Assembly (NCBI GenBank): GCA_024226315.1
Contig: JAAELT010000684.1
Location: 1-64,000 of the forward strand
Direction: 5' to 3'
Origin: a bacterium
Lineage (GTDB): Bacteria; Acidobacteriota; Thermoanaerobaculia; Multivoradales; J023
Length of the DNA: 64,000 bases
Positions 19,521 through 27,672 of this stretch are shown one piece after another; position 1 is the first letter of the stretch, and each line of letters opens with the position of its first letter. Both the position numbers and the translations under genes were made by a program. The notes below the pieces were generated by a model. That model was not told where the DNA came from, ran no database searches, and saw nothing but the letters and a program-made list of their open reading frames with translations.

Positions 19521-19897
19521 GGGAAGCCGACGTGGTCCTGACGCCTTTGCCTCAGGCCGACGGCAAGGTCAAGATCAGACCCGCCCTTCTCCTGCGCCGA
19601 CTGCCTCCCTTCGGCGACTACCTGGTCTGCGGTATCAGCTCCCAGCTCAACAAAGCCGTAGCCGGTTTCGACGACCTGATCCGGCGGAACGACCCTGACT
19701 TCACAGAAAGTGGTCTGGTCGTCGAATCCTTGTTTCGTCTGGGATTCCTGGCGATGCTGCCGCGGTCGAGAATCGCCGGTAACATCGGCTCGATCAGCCT
19801 CAAACGCCACCAGCGGCTCCTCGTGCAACTGAGTCGGCATCTGTTGGACAGCGTACCGGGTACCTCGCTCCACCAGGGACACGAGACTCCCGGCTGA
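19517..19897 (+). CDS. PemK/MazF-family endoribonuclease toxin
   Basis: A 126-residue protein starting at the ATG that overlaps the antitoxin stop. DVVLTPLPQADGKVKIRPALLLRRL followed by YLVCGISSQ is the PemK/MazF SH3-like beta-barrel signature, with its RPAL strand. MazF proteins cleave mRNA at short sequence motifs. It ends 22 bases before the first NACHT gene on the same strand and may be co-transcribed with it. Whether it is part of the diversified system or a stabilising passenger cannot be told. Confidence 0.8.
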   Translation: MREADVVLTPLPQADGKVKIRPALLLRRLPPFGDYLVCGISSQLNKAVAGFDDLIRRNDPDFTESGLVVESLFRLGFLAMLPRSRIAGNIGSISLKRHQRLLVQLSRHLLDSVPGTSLHQGHETPG

Positions 19898-19919
19898 TCC
19901 TCCGGGCGTCAGCATTTCG

Positions 19920-22900
19920 ATGCTCGAGTTCCTCACCACTACTCTCGGCGCGGCAATCAAGTCGCTCGCCGTCAAGGCCGTCACCGGCCCGGCGGAGAAG
20001 GTGGCGCGCAAGGCGCTCGCGGGGGTCGACGGCAAGCCGGTCAGCGAGGCGACGGCGGCGGTGCAGCGGGCGGTGGAGGCCGCTCGCAAGGAGCTGGTGA
20101 ACGACTTCTGGGCCGGCGAGGACGACCTAAGCCGCGACGTGGTGACGCTGATGCGGCATCCGCCTTTCGCCGAGGCGGTGGTCCGGCGCCTGCTGTTCCG
20201 CGGCCAGCCCGACTTCGACCGCCTGCGCCGCGCCTATCTCGACCTCGACGGCGGCGAGGATCGGGCGGCGAAGAGTGAACGCTGGCAGGAGCTCGAAGGC
20301 CCGCTGGCGGTGTTCTTCGAGGTCGTCGAGCGGCACCTGGAGGTTGACCCCATCGTCGGCCCGCTGCTGCGCGACGGCCGCATGCTCGCGGCGCTGGGCA
20401 GGCTGGAGGCGGACCAGCGGGTGGTGGCCGAGGCGAGCCGCGAGATCCAGCGCTACCAGCGGCGCGCGGCGCTTGCGGCGGAGAGCGGCAGTGGCAAGTT
20501 GGGCGACCTGGCAGCGCTGGCCGCGGGCCAGAGGGCGACTCTGGGGAAGATCCTCGAGCTGATGGTGGAGGATCGGGACCGAGCCGTGGCGGCGCCCGGC
20601 GCCGCGGTGGGGCTGACCGCGGGGCTGCTGGGCGCCGAGGAGCGCTACCTGCGGCTGCTGCGCCGGGAGTGCAACCGGCTGCCCCTGGCCGACGACCCGC
20701 GCGACGTGTCGGCCGAGCGGGTCGAGCGGCCTGAGCTGGCGAACGTCTACATCGATCTCGAGACCAGAGCCGCGCCGGGTGCGAGTCGGGTCTTCGACCG
20801 GCTGGGTGTGCCGGAGGGCGAACGTCAGAAGATCCTCCAATTGATGGGGATCGAGTCCTTCGCCGACTCCCCTGAGGTTGTCCTGGAGGACGCGGCGCTA
20901 TCCAAGAGATTCCTGAAGCCGCCGACCGAAGAGCTGCGCGACGATCATCCTCTCCGACAGTGGGTACCGGACAAGCAAGCCTTGACGGCTGCCAACCTGC
21001 CGCTGACCACTCTCGAAGCGCTGGCTCAGGAGCCGTTCCTGGTGCTCCTCGGGGACCCAGGCTCGGGCAAGTCGACTTTCGTCAACCACCTGGCGGTGAC
21101 CTTGGCGAGCCGCCTGCTGGGCGACGAAGCGGATCCCCTGGAGATGTCTTCCGGCCCGCTCGAGGAGCCCTGGTTCCCGGTCCGCATCGTACTCCGCCAG
21201 TGGAGCGCCGGTCTGCGGCCGGAGGCCGTGGAAGCGGGCGCGGAGCTCGAGCTGCTCTACCAGGCGCTGGCGGAGCTCCCCGGCGACGTGCCGCGGGAGC
21301 GCTGGCTCGAGCGCTTCGACGACGAGAGCACTCTGGTGCTCTTCGACGGCCTCGACGAGGTGCCTGCCGGAGGTGGCGGCAACTCAGACCTCGACCGCCG
21401 CAGGTTGATCGTAGGCGCCGTGGAGGCTTTCCGCGCCGCCCACCCGCGCTGCCGGGTGCTGGTGACCTGCCGGGTGCGGCCCTACCGCGAGGGCCCACAC
21501 CAGCTCGAAGGGGCGCCGGTCTTCGAGCTCGCCCCCCTCGACGACGACCGCATCCGCCGCTTCTGCGCCCGCTGGTACGACGAGCTGGCCCGTGTCGGAC
21601 GGTTGGCCGAAGACGAGGCCGGCGAGCGCCGCGAGCGCCTGCTGGTAGCCCTCGGCGAACGCCAGGTGCTGCGCCAGATGGCGGGCACGCCGCTGCTGCT
21701 GACCATGCTGGCGCGGGTCAACGCCCGAGCGCGGCTGCCGGAGAGCCGGGTGGAGCTCTACGGCGAGTGCGTGGAGCAACTTTTGTGGGAATGGGAGCGC
21801 CAGAAGCGCGGCGTCGCCTCCAGCCTGGCAGATCTGCTGGAGGCGCCCGGCCTCAAGCGCGCCGAATTCGAGCGGGTGCTGTGGCGCCTCACCTGGGAAG
21901 CCCACGGCGCGAGCGGCAAGGAGGGCACGGTGGACCTGCCCTTCGACGCCCTGCGCGAAGCCTTGGCGAGAATCCACCCCGACCGTGACGAGGGCTGGTC
22001 CTGGGCCAACCGGGTGCTCGAGCTGATGCGCGAGCGCGGCGGCCTGCTGGTGGAGTCGGAGCCCGGTGTCTTCACCTTCCCCCACCGCTCGTTCCAGGAA
22101 TACCTGGCCTGCCGCTGGCTCCTGGCCCAGGGCGACGCCCCCCTGACCGCCTCGCGCCTGGCCGGCGACGACACCTGGGGCGAGGTGATCCTCCTCGCCT
22201 GCGGCTTCCTCGGCTCCCAGGGCCACTCCGGCGACCTGCAGGCCATTGTCGCCGCCCTGGTGGCGGGCGGCGAGCCGGAGGCGCCGGAGGACTGGCGGCG
22301 GGTGCTGCTGGCGGGGCGGGCGTGGCTCGAGTTCGGGCCGCACCGGGCGGAGGAGCGGCAGGGCGACGAGCTGAAGGCCGAAGTGCCGCGGTTGCTGACG
22401 GCGCTGATGCAGCGCCCCGACCTACCGCCGAAACAGCGGCTCGAAGCGGGCTTGGTGGCCGCAGACCTCGGTGAGCTGCCGCCAGACCTCGACACCTGGG
22501 TGGAGATCCCGGCCGACACGCTGGAGTACGCGTTCAGGATCGGCAAGTACCCGGTGACCAGCGCGCAGTATCGGCGCTTCGTCGAGGCGGGCGGCTACGA
22601 TCGGGAGCAGGGGTGGTTCAGCGAGGCGGCGCAGAAGGAAATCCTCGAATTCCAGCGGATGGTCGGCAGCGAGGAGTGGCCGGTGGGTCCCCGTTTCGAG
22701 AGTGACCCGCGGCTCAACCGCGCCAGTCAACCGGTCACCGGCGTCAGCTGGTACGAAGCGGCGGCCTATGCCGCGTGGCAGACCGCAGAGCTACGGGCGA
22801 CCGGCGAGATCGGTGACGATGAGGCGGTCCGCCTGGGGTCCGAAGCGGAGTGGGCGCGGGCCGCGGGCGGTACCGAGGGACGCCGGTATTCCTGGGGGGA

Positions 22901-23201
22901 CGAGTTCGATTTCAACTGGGCCAACACGGAAGAGAGCCAACTCGGCCGGCCGACGCCGGTCCACATGTACCCCTCGGGCGCTACCGCGGAAGGAGTCTTC
23001 GACCTCACCGGTAACGTCTGGGAGTGGAACGCAGACCGAACAAAAACTCGGTTCTACGTTGTCGCTGGAGGTGCCTACTACAGGGGCGCTGACGGCGTCG
23101 GCGCGTCCGCGCGGGCCCGGTACGGCAGGTACCGCAGGTCCGGCAGCGTCGGTTTTCGTTTGGTGGTCGTCCCCATCTCTCGTGCCGATCCTGACTCCTG
23201 A
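19920..23201 (+). CDS. NACHT NTPase with C-terminal FGE-sulfatase domain; DGR target 1
   Basis: A 1093-residue STAND-type protein. Residues 1-240 are a helical N-terminal region with no recognised enzyme. About 240-320 is a linker (EERYLRLLRRECNRLPLADDP) shared with the next gene. The NACHT domain has Walker A GDPGSGKST (about 378-386), Walker B LVLFDGLDEVP (about 472) and the downstream FPHRSFQEYLACRWLL helix. Residues about 858-1087 are a formylglycine-generating-enzyme/C-type-lectin fold (GKYPVTSAQYRRFV, DLTGNVWEW, VGFRLVVV). The last 25-residue block, 1061-1085, is encoded by a DGR variable repeat. No Shine-Dalgarno is obvious; it follows the PemK gene by 22 bases. The likely role is a diversified sensor in a conflict system, with FGE as the ligand-binding surface rather than an enzyme. 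That role is inference from the architecture. Confidence 0.9.
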   Translation: MLEFLTTTLGAAIKSLAVKAVTGPAEKVARKALAGVDGKPVSEATAAVQRAVEAARKELVNDFWAGEDDLSRDVVTLMRHPPFAEAVVRRLLFRGQPDFDRLRRAYLDLDGGEDRAAKSERWQELEGPLAVFFEVVERHLEVDPIVGPLLRDGRMLAALGRLEADQRVVAEASREIQRYQRRAALAAESGSGKLGDLAALAAGQRATLGKILELMVEDRDRAVAAPGAAVGLTAGLLGAEERYLRLLRRECNRLPLADDPRDVSAERVERPELANVYIDLETRAAPGASRVFDRLGVPEGERQKILQLMGIESFADSPEVVLEDAALSKRFLKPPTEELRDDHPLRQWVPDKQALTAANLPLTTLEALAQEPFLVLLGDPGSGKSTFVNHLAVTLASRLLGDEADPLEMSSGPLEEPWFPVRIVLRQWSAGLRPEAVEAGAELELLYQALAELPGDVPRERWLERFDDESTLVLFDGLDEVPAGGGGNSDLDRRRLIVGAVEAFRAAHPRCRVLVTCRVRPYREGPHQLEGAPVFELAPLDDDRIRRFCARWYDELARVGRLAEDEAGERRERLLVALGERQVLRQMAGTPLLLTMLARVNARARLPESRVELYGECVEQLLWEWERQKRGVASSLADLLEAPGLKRAEFERVLWRLTWEAHGASGKEGTVDLPFDALREALARIHPDRDEGWSWANRVLELMRERGGLLVESEPGVFTFPHRSFQEYLACRWLLAQGDAPLTASRLAGDDTWGEVILLACGFLGSQGHSGDLQAIVAALVAGGEPEAPEDWRRVLLAGRAWLEFGPHRAEERQGDELKAEVPRLLTALMQRPDLPPKQRLEAGLVAADLGELPPDLDTWVEIPADTLEYAFRIGKYPVTSAQYRRFVEAGGYDREQGWFSEAAQKEILEFQRMVGSEEWPVGPRFESDPRLNRASQPVTGVSWYEAAAYAAWQTAELRATGEIGDDEAVRLGSEAEWARAAGGTEGRRYSWGDEFDFNWANTEESQLGRPTPVHMYPSGATAEGVFDLTGNVWEWNADRTKTRFYVVAGGAYYRGADGVGASARARYGRYRRSGSVGFRLVVVPISRADPDS
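23100..23172 (+). other. DGR variable repeat 1 (VR1)
   Basis: A 73-bp segment at the 3' end of the first NACHT-FGE gene, aligned without gaps to the template repeat at 26613-26685. It differs at 12 positions, all of which are adenine in the template, and none of the 56 non-adenine positions differ. The eight variable codons, in template-to-VR order, are N-A, N-Y, D-G, Y-Y, N-R, N-S, D-G, N-S. It ends in the invariant VGFRLVVV segment. Confidence 0.96.
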
Positions 23202-23285
23202 CTTCCGGATTCTGGTTTCCGACTTCTGATTTCTTCCTGTATTCTTCTTCGCGATTTTCTGGCGCCTGAACCCTCGGGGGGATGC

Positions 23286-26200
23286 ATGCCGTCCGCCGAC
23301 CTGAAACACGTCCCCATCCTGCTGATCGACGTCGTCGACTTCACGTCGAAATACCAGGGGGTGGAGTCGAAGCGGGCGCTGCTGCGCCACCTGCAGGAGA
23401 TCCTCACCGCCAGCGCCCGCTTCTTCATGCCCTACGGCGACGTGTGGTCGAAGTGGCAGCGCCTGCCGACCGGCGACGGCTACTACTTCCTCTTCGGCGG
23501 CATGCCCCCGCAGGTGGCGCTGGAGTACACCCTGCGCCTCGGCGAAGATCTCGCCGCCTTCAACGACGGGCACCCCGACCTCACCATCCGGCTGCGCACA
23601 GTGCTGGCGCTCGGCGACGTGGAGCGGGTGGGCGACCAGATGCTCAGCGAGGCTTTCGCCGTGGCCGAGCGCTTCATCAGCTATAGACCCTTCAAGGAGC
23701 TCTGCGCCCGCCGCTCGGAACCCTGGGCGCTGGCGGCCACGGCGCTCTACCATCACGAGCTGCTGGAAGACCTGGCGCGGGAATGCAACTTCGAGCGGCT
23801 GCCGGGCCTCGAATGGACGAAGGTCGAGGCGGTGGACAAGCACGGGCACAAGCACCCGGGATACGTCCTCGGTGAGGGCTGGGAGGTGCCCGCGGACGAG
23901 CCCGAGGCGGCGCCGGCGCCGGCGCTGGGGGCGCTCTCGGCCGCCGAGGCGCGCTATCTGCGGCTCCTGCGCGGCGAGTGCAACCGCCTGCCGCTCGCCG
24001 ACGACGCGCGCGACGTGTCGACCGAGAAGGTCGAACGGCCGCAGCTGGCCAACGTCTACGTGGATCTCGAGACCACCAGCCCGCCTGGCGCGGAGCGGAT
24101 CCTCGACCGGCTCAACGTGCCGGAGAGCAAGCGCGCAAAGCTCCTCGACAAGCTGACGAGGAACGCAACGGTTCGCTCCCTGAATACTGGCAGGAACGAA
24201 GACGTTTCTCCCGACGGGCTGCTGGAGGAGCTGAACGAGACCCACCCGCTGCGACCTTGGGCGCCCGACAAGGAGACGCTGACAAACGCCCGCTCACCGC
24301 TCACCGCCCTCGAGGCGCTGTCCCAGGAGCCGTACATGGTGCTCCTCGGCGACCCCGGCTCGGGCAAATCGACCCTCGTCAACCACCTGGCGGTGACCCT
24401 GGCATGCCGCCTCCTGGGCGCCGGCGCCGATCCCCTGGAGACGCCCTCGGGCGCCCTGGCGGAGCCGTGGTTCCCGGTCCGGATCGTGCTCCGGCGCTGG
24501 AGCGCCGGGCTGCGGGCCGACGCGGTGGAAGAGGGCAAGGAGCACGAGCTCCTCTACCAGGCCCTGGATGACCTCGCCGGCGAGGTGCCGCGCGAACGGT
24601 GGCTCGAGCGCTTCGACGATCCCGGCACCCTGCTGCTGCTCGACGGCCTGGACGAAGTTCCCGCCGGTCGCGAAGAAGAAGCCGAGCTGGATCGACGGCG
24701 GGCGATCGTTACCGCGGTGGAGGCGTTCCGCGCCGCCCACCCCGACTGCCTGGTGCTGGTGACCTGCCGGGTGAAGCCCTACCGCGAAGGTCCCTGCCAG
24801 ATCGCGGCCTGCCCGACCTTCGAGCTCGCAGCTCTCGACGACGAGCGCATCCGCCGCTTCTGCGAGCGCTGGTACGGCGAGCTCGCGCGCGTCGGCCGCC
24901 TTTCGGGCAGCGAAGCGGGCGAGCGCCGCGAGCGCCTGCGAGAGGCCCTCGCGGATCGTCCGGTGCTGCGCGAGATGGCCGGTACGCCGCTGCTGCTGAC
25001 CATGCTGGCGCGGGTCAACGCCCGGGCGCGTCTGCCCGAGAGCCGCGCCGAGCTCTATGGCGAGTGCGTGGAGCAATTGCTGTGGGAGTGGGAGCGACAG
25101 AAGCGCGGCGGCGTTTCCAGCCTGGTGGATCTGCTGGCGGAGCCCGCGAAGGCACGAGCAGGCTCGACGCTCAAGCGCGCCGACTTCGAGCGAGTGCTGT
25201 GGCGCCTCACCTGGGAGGCCCACGGCAAGAGCGGCAAGGAGGGGATCGTGGACCTGCCGTTCGATGACCTGCGCCAGGGCCTGGCGGAGATCCACCCGCG
25301 GCGGGACGAGGGCTGGGCGTGGGCCAACCGGGTGATCGAGCTGATGCGCGAGCGCGGCGGCCTGCTGGTGGAAGCCGACCCCGGTGTCTTCACCTTTCCC
25401 CACCGCTCCTTCCAGGAGTACCTGGCCTGCCGCTGGCTACTCGAGCAGGGCAATGCCAACACCACCGCCGCCAGACTCGCCACCGGCGACGCCTGGGGCG
25501 AGGTGATCCTTCTGAGCTGCGGCTACCTCGCCTCGGAAGGCCGATTCGGCGACCTGCAGGCCATCGTCGCGGCCCTGGTGGCGGGCGGCGAGCCGGAGGC
25601 GCCGGAGGAGTGGCGGCGGGTGCTACTGGCGGGCCGGGCTTGGCTCGAGTTCGGGCCGCACCGGGCGCAGGAGCGCCAGGGCGAAGAGCTCAAGGCCAAG
25701 GTACCGCGGTTGCTGACCGCCCTCATGCAACACTCCGACCTGCAGCCGAAGCAGCGCCTCGAGGCGGGCCTGCTGGTGGCCGACCTCGGTGAGCTACCAG
25801 ACGACCTTGACGCCTGGGTGGAGATCCCGGCAGATACGCTCGACTACCCCTTCAAGATCGGCAAGTACCCGGTGACCAACGCACAGTACCGGCGGTTCGT
25901 CGACGTAGGGGGCTACGATCGAGAGAAGGGGTGGTTCAGCGAGGAAGCGCAGCGGGAGATCCTTGACTGGGAGAAGAAGTACGGTGCGAAGAAGTGGCCG
26001 GTCGGACCTCGATATTCCGCGAGGTCGCGGCTCAACCGCGCTACCCAGCCGGTGGTCGGCGTCAGCAGGTACGAAGCGGCGGCCTATGCCGAATGGCTTG
26101 CTGAGCAACTGCGACAGGCCGGAGAGATCGACAGCGAAGAAACCGCGCGGCTGGCGACCGAAGCGGAGTGGGCGCGAGTCGCCGGAGGGGTTGAAGGCCG

Positions 26201-26507
26201 TGACTACTCCTGGAAGGGCGACTTCGATCAACGCCTCGCGAATACCGCAGAAAGCGGCCTCAATCAACCGACCCCAGTCCACATGTACTCCGACGGTGCC
26301 ACCCCGGAGAGGGTTTTCGACTTGACTGGCAACGTCTGGGAATGGACGGCCGAAGAGGTGAGCGAAGGCGTCTTCCGACTAACTGGCGGCTCCTACTGGA
26401 ACGACAAGGCCAGCGTCGGAGCGTCCGCGCGGCTCCGGGACGTCAGGTGCTTCAGGCGCGGCTACGTCGGTTTTCGTTTGGTGGTCGTCCCCATCTCTCG
26501 TGCCTGA
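23286..26507 (+). CDS. Cyclase-like domain plus NACHT NTPase plus FGE-sulfatase domain; DGR target 2
   Basis: A 1073-residue paralogue of the preceding gene with a different N-terminus. Residues about 8-170 match a class III nucleotide-cyclase fold: ILLIDVVDFTSKYQG with the metal-binding Asp, then TGDGYYFLF with the second Asp. The shared linker starts near 218, Walker A GDPGSGKST is near 355, Walker B LLLLDGLDEVP near 449, and the FGE/C-lectin domain begins near 842. Residues 1045-1069 are the variable repeat. GGGGG precedes the ATG by 5 bases, and the gap from the first gene is 84 bases. The cyclase-like domain could make or sense a nucleotide signal when the NACHT oligomerises. Whether it is catalytically active is uncertain. 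Confidence 0.9.
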   Translation: MPSADLKHVPILLIDVVDFTSKYQGVESKRALLRHLQEILTASARFFMPYGDVWSKWQRLPTGDGYYFLFGGMPPQVALEYTLRLGEDLAAFNDGHPDLTIRLRTVLALGDVERVGDQMLSEAFAVAERFISYRPFKELCARRSEPWALAATALYHHELLEDLARECNFERLPGLEWTKVEAVDKHGHKHPGYVLGEGWEVPADEPEAAPAPALGALSAAEARYLRLLRGECNRLPLADDARDVSTEKVERPQLANVYVDLETTSPPGAERILDRLNVPESKRAKLLDKLTRNATVRSLNTGRNEDVSPDGLLEELNETHPLRPWAPDKETLTNARSPLTALEALSQEPYMVLLGDPGSGKSTLVNHLAVTLACRLLGAGADPLETPSGALAEPWFPVRIVLRRWSAGLRADAVEEGKEHELLYQALDDLAGEVPRERWLERFDDPGTLLLLDGLDEVPAGREEEAELDRRRAIVTAVEAFRAAHPDCLVLVTCRVKPYREGPCQIAACPTFELAALDDERIRRFCERWYGELARVGRLSGSEAGERRERLREALADRPVLREMAGTPLLLTMLARVNARARLPESRAELYGECVEQLLWEWERQKRGGVSSLVDLLAEPAKARAGSTLKRADFERVLWRLTWEAHGKSGKEGIVDLPFDDLRQGLAEIHPRRDEGWAWANRVIELMRERGGLLVEADPGVFTFPHRSFQEYLACRWLLEQGNANTTAARLATGDAWGEVILLSCGYLASEGRFGDLQAIVAALVAGGEPEAPEEWRRVLLAGRAWLEFGPHRAQERQGEELKAKVPRLLTALMQHSDLQPKQRLEAGLLVADLGELPDDLDAWVEIPADTLDYPFKIGKYPVTNAQYRRFVDVGGYDREKGWFSEEAQREILDWEKKYGAKKWPVGPRYSARSRLNRATQPVVGVSRYEAAAYAEWLAEQLRQAGEIDSEETARLATEAEWARVAGGVEGRDYSWKGDFDQRLANTAESGLNQPTPVHMYSDGATPERVFDLTGNVWEWTAEEVSEGVFRLTGGSYWNDKASVGASARLRDVRCFRRGYVGFRLVVVPISRA
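26418..26490 (+). other. DGR variable repeat 2 (VR2)
   Basis: A 73-bp ungapped match to the template repeat with 12 differences, all at template adenines and none elsewhere. Template-to-VR residues are N-L, N-D, D-V, Y-C, N-F, N-R, D-G, N-Y. VR1 and VR2 also differ from one another at 12 positions, again all at template adenines. The 3' flank, CCATCTCTCGTGCC, is identical in VR1 and VR2 and differs from the template flank, as expected for an initiation-of-mutagenic-homing site. Confidence 0.96.
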
Positions 26508-26580
26508 TTCTGCTTCCTGGCTTCCGGCTTCTGACTTCTGATTTCCTGTATTCTTCTCTGCGAAATTCTTTTGGCGATCC

Positions 26581-26596
26581 GAGCCCTCCGGGGCTC
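26581..26596. other. Perfect hairpin upstream of the template repeat
   Basis: GAGCCC-TCCG-GGGCTC is a 6-bp GC-rich stem with a 4-base loop, 16 bases before the template repeat and about 90 bases after VR2. Stem-loops with 4-base loops occur near DGR homing sites; a role here is inference. Confidence 0.55.
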
Positions 26597-26612
26597 TGTC
26601 GCGGGCCTGGCC

Positions 26613-26685
26613 GGAGCGTCCGCGCGGAACCGGAACGACAGGTACAACAGGAACGACAACGTCGGTTTTCGTTTGGTAGTCGTCC
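26613..26685 (+). other. DGR template repeat (TR)
   Basis: A 73-bp non-coding segment with 17 adenines. Read in the VR frame it would give ARNRNDRYNRND followed by NVGFRLVVV, the AAC-rich pattern typical of DGR templates. It lies on the same strand as both variable repeats, 105 bases after the second gene's stop. Homology to the VRs starts abruptly at GGAGCGTCC and ends at GTCGTCC; upstream bases do not match, so the template is short. Confidence 0.96.
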
Positions 26686-26780
26686 ACGACTCTCCGATCT
26701 GAAGCCGGCAATGGGCCGCGCCGCGCCAGCGCCGCGGCCCCGAGGCAAGCACGAGAGACGGCGCGGCCAGGTCCCGGCCT

Positions 26781-26796
26781 GCCGGTGAGAACCGGC
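26781..26796. other. Perfect hairpin with GAGA tetraloop downstream of the TR
   Basis: GCCGGT-GAGA-ACCGGC is a 6-bp stem closed by a GNRA-type loop, 95 bases 3' of the template repeat. It lies in a GC-rich stretch (26697-26851) that holds no gene. It could be part of the template RNA fold or a terminator-like element without a U tract. Confidence 0.5.
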
Positions 26797-26851
26797 GGGC
26801 GAATATCTGCGAGGGCCGGCCCCTCGGGCCCGTCACCCGGCCCGGCCCGCC

Positions 26852-26935
26852 TTATTCCAGGCTCTTCTTCCATCCTCCAAACAGCCGCCCCACCTCCTCC
26901 ACCACCCCGCTGACGTGCCCGTACTGCCCCGCGCC
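26852..26935 (-). pseudogene. C-terminal remnant of an Avd-like DGR accessory protein
   Basis: On the minus strand, 27 codons to the TAA at 26852-26854 read GAGQYGHVSGVVEEVGRLF followed by GGWKKSLE. The pattern QY..VS..V.EVGR.LGGW.KS is what I recall for the last helix of Avd four-helix-bundle proteins that partner DGR reverse transcriptases. It sits one frame off from the reverse transcriptase fragment that runs into it, as if a deletion joined the start of the RT gene to the end of avd. The short length makes this a probable rather than certain call. Confidence 0.6.
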
Positions 26936-27188
26936 GGTTGGCGTAGCTGTCGTGGATGAAACGGCGCTCGAAGATCGGCTCCATCACGGCGCACAGCGCG
27001 TGATGGACCACCCGGTCTCGGAACGGCGCCGCGCTGATCAGGCGGCGCTTGGGATCGTGGACGTGGAAGCTGTCATAGGGTCTCGGCCGATACCGCTTCT
27101 CCCGCAGCTCCCGGCCGAGAGCGAGAAGCCGCTCGGCGGCGTTCAGCTCGAAGCTCGCCACCGAGGGTCTGCCCCTCTTGCCTCGGCG
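26928..27188 (-). pseudogene. DGR-type reverse transcriptase, N-terminal fragment
   Basis: About 87 codons read RRGKRGRPSVASFELNAAE, then ELREKRYRPRPYDSFHVHDP, KRRLISAAPFRDRVVHHAL and EPIFERRFIHDSYANRRG. This is the start of a retron/DGR-class RT domain. It is missing the first residues (cut about 10 bases from the PIN gene's stop) and everything after DSYANRRG, including the catalytic YxDD motif. It therefore cannot be active. It points opposite to the template repeat, unlike most intact DGRs. Confidence 0.85.
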
Positions 27189-27198
27189 CTCCGATGGC

Positions 27199-27672
27199 TC
27201 AGAGGAACGACGCGATCGATGACTTCGGGCTTCGGTACCCGGCAGCGATCATCGTCGCCAGTAGCCTGTCGGCGTCTTCCAAGGTCAGATGCCTCTGCCT
27301 CACCAGCAGGATCAGGGCGCCCAAGGTACCCGAGACCTCCAGCCCGAGCGCTTGCGCCACTTTCCTTGCGTCCCGGTCGTCGGTCACGGCGATGGCCTCG
27401 TGGCTCCTCGCCGTGGCGAGGCAGGCGATCTCCCCACGATCGAGAGGAGGCTTCAGCTGCCCGACCTCATCGAGCTGTGCAGGATCCGGATCGACAACCG
27501 GGATCGCGCTCCAATCGAGGGCGGGCAAGAATCCGAGTCGCACGCCGTCTTCGATCTCCTCGCGGACCGCCCCCGGCATGACGAGACCCGGAAAGGCAAG
27601 TGGCGGAAGATCGGGTCGTCGGGCGTGAGCGAAATTGCTCAGGAGGGTCGTGTTGGTGACAGCGAGGATCAT
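27199..27672 (-). CDS. PIN-domain toxin (DUF3368-like)
   Basis: A 157-residue protein. The N-terminal AVTNTTLLSNFA matches the NTSPL-type start of DUF3368 PIN nucleases. The central LDRGEIACLATA and VTDDRDARKVAQALGLEVSG supply further acidic residues, and GALILLVRQ is the typical end helix. It is a probable Mg-dependent RNase. Its start overlaps the antitoxin stop by 4 bases. Its 3' end abuts the broken RT. Confidence 0.85.
   Translation of the reverse strand: MILAVTNTTLLSNFAHARRPDLPPLAFPGLVMPGAVREEIEDGVRLGFLPALDWSAIPVVDPDPAQLDEVGQLKPPLDRGEIACLATARSHEAIAVTDDRDARKVAQALGLEVSGTLGALILLVRQRHLTLEDADRLLATMIAAGYRSPKSSIASFL

Noticed and set aside
26342..26788. A 148-codon plus-strand frame across the template repeat
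   Set aside because: It is out of frame with the VR2 gene and reads through non-coding repeat and hairpin sequence.
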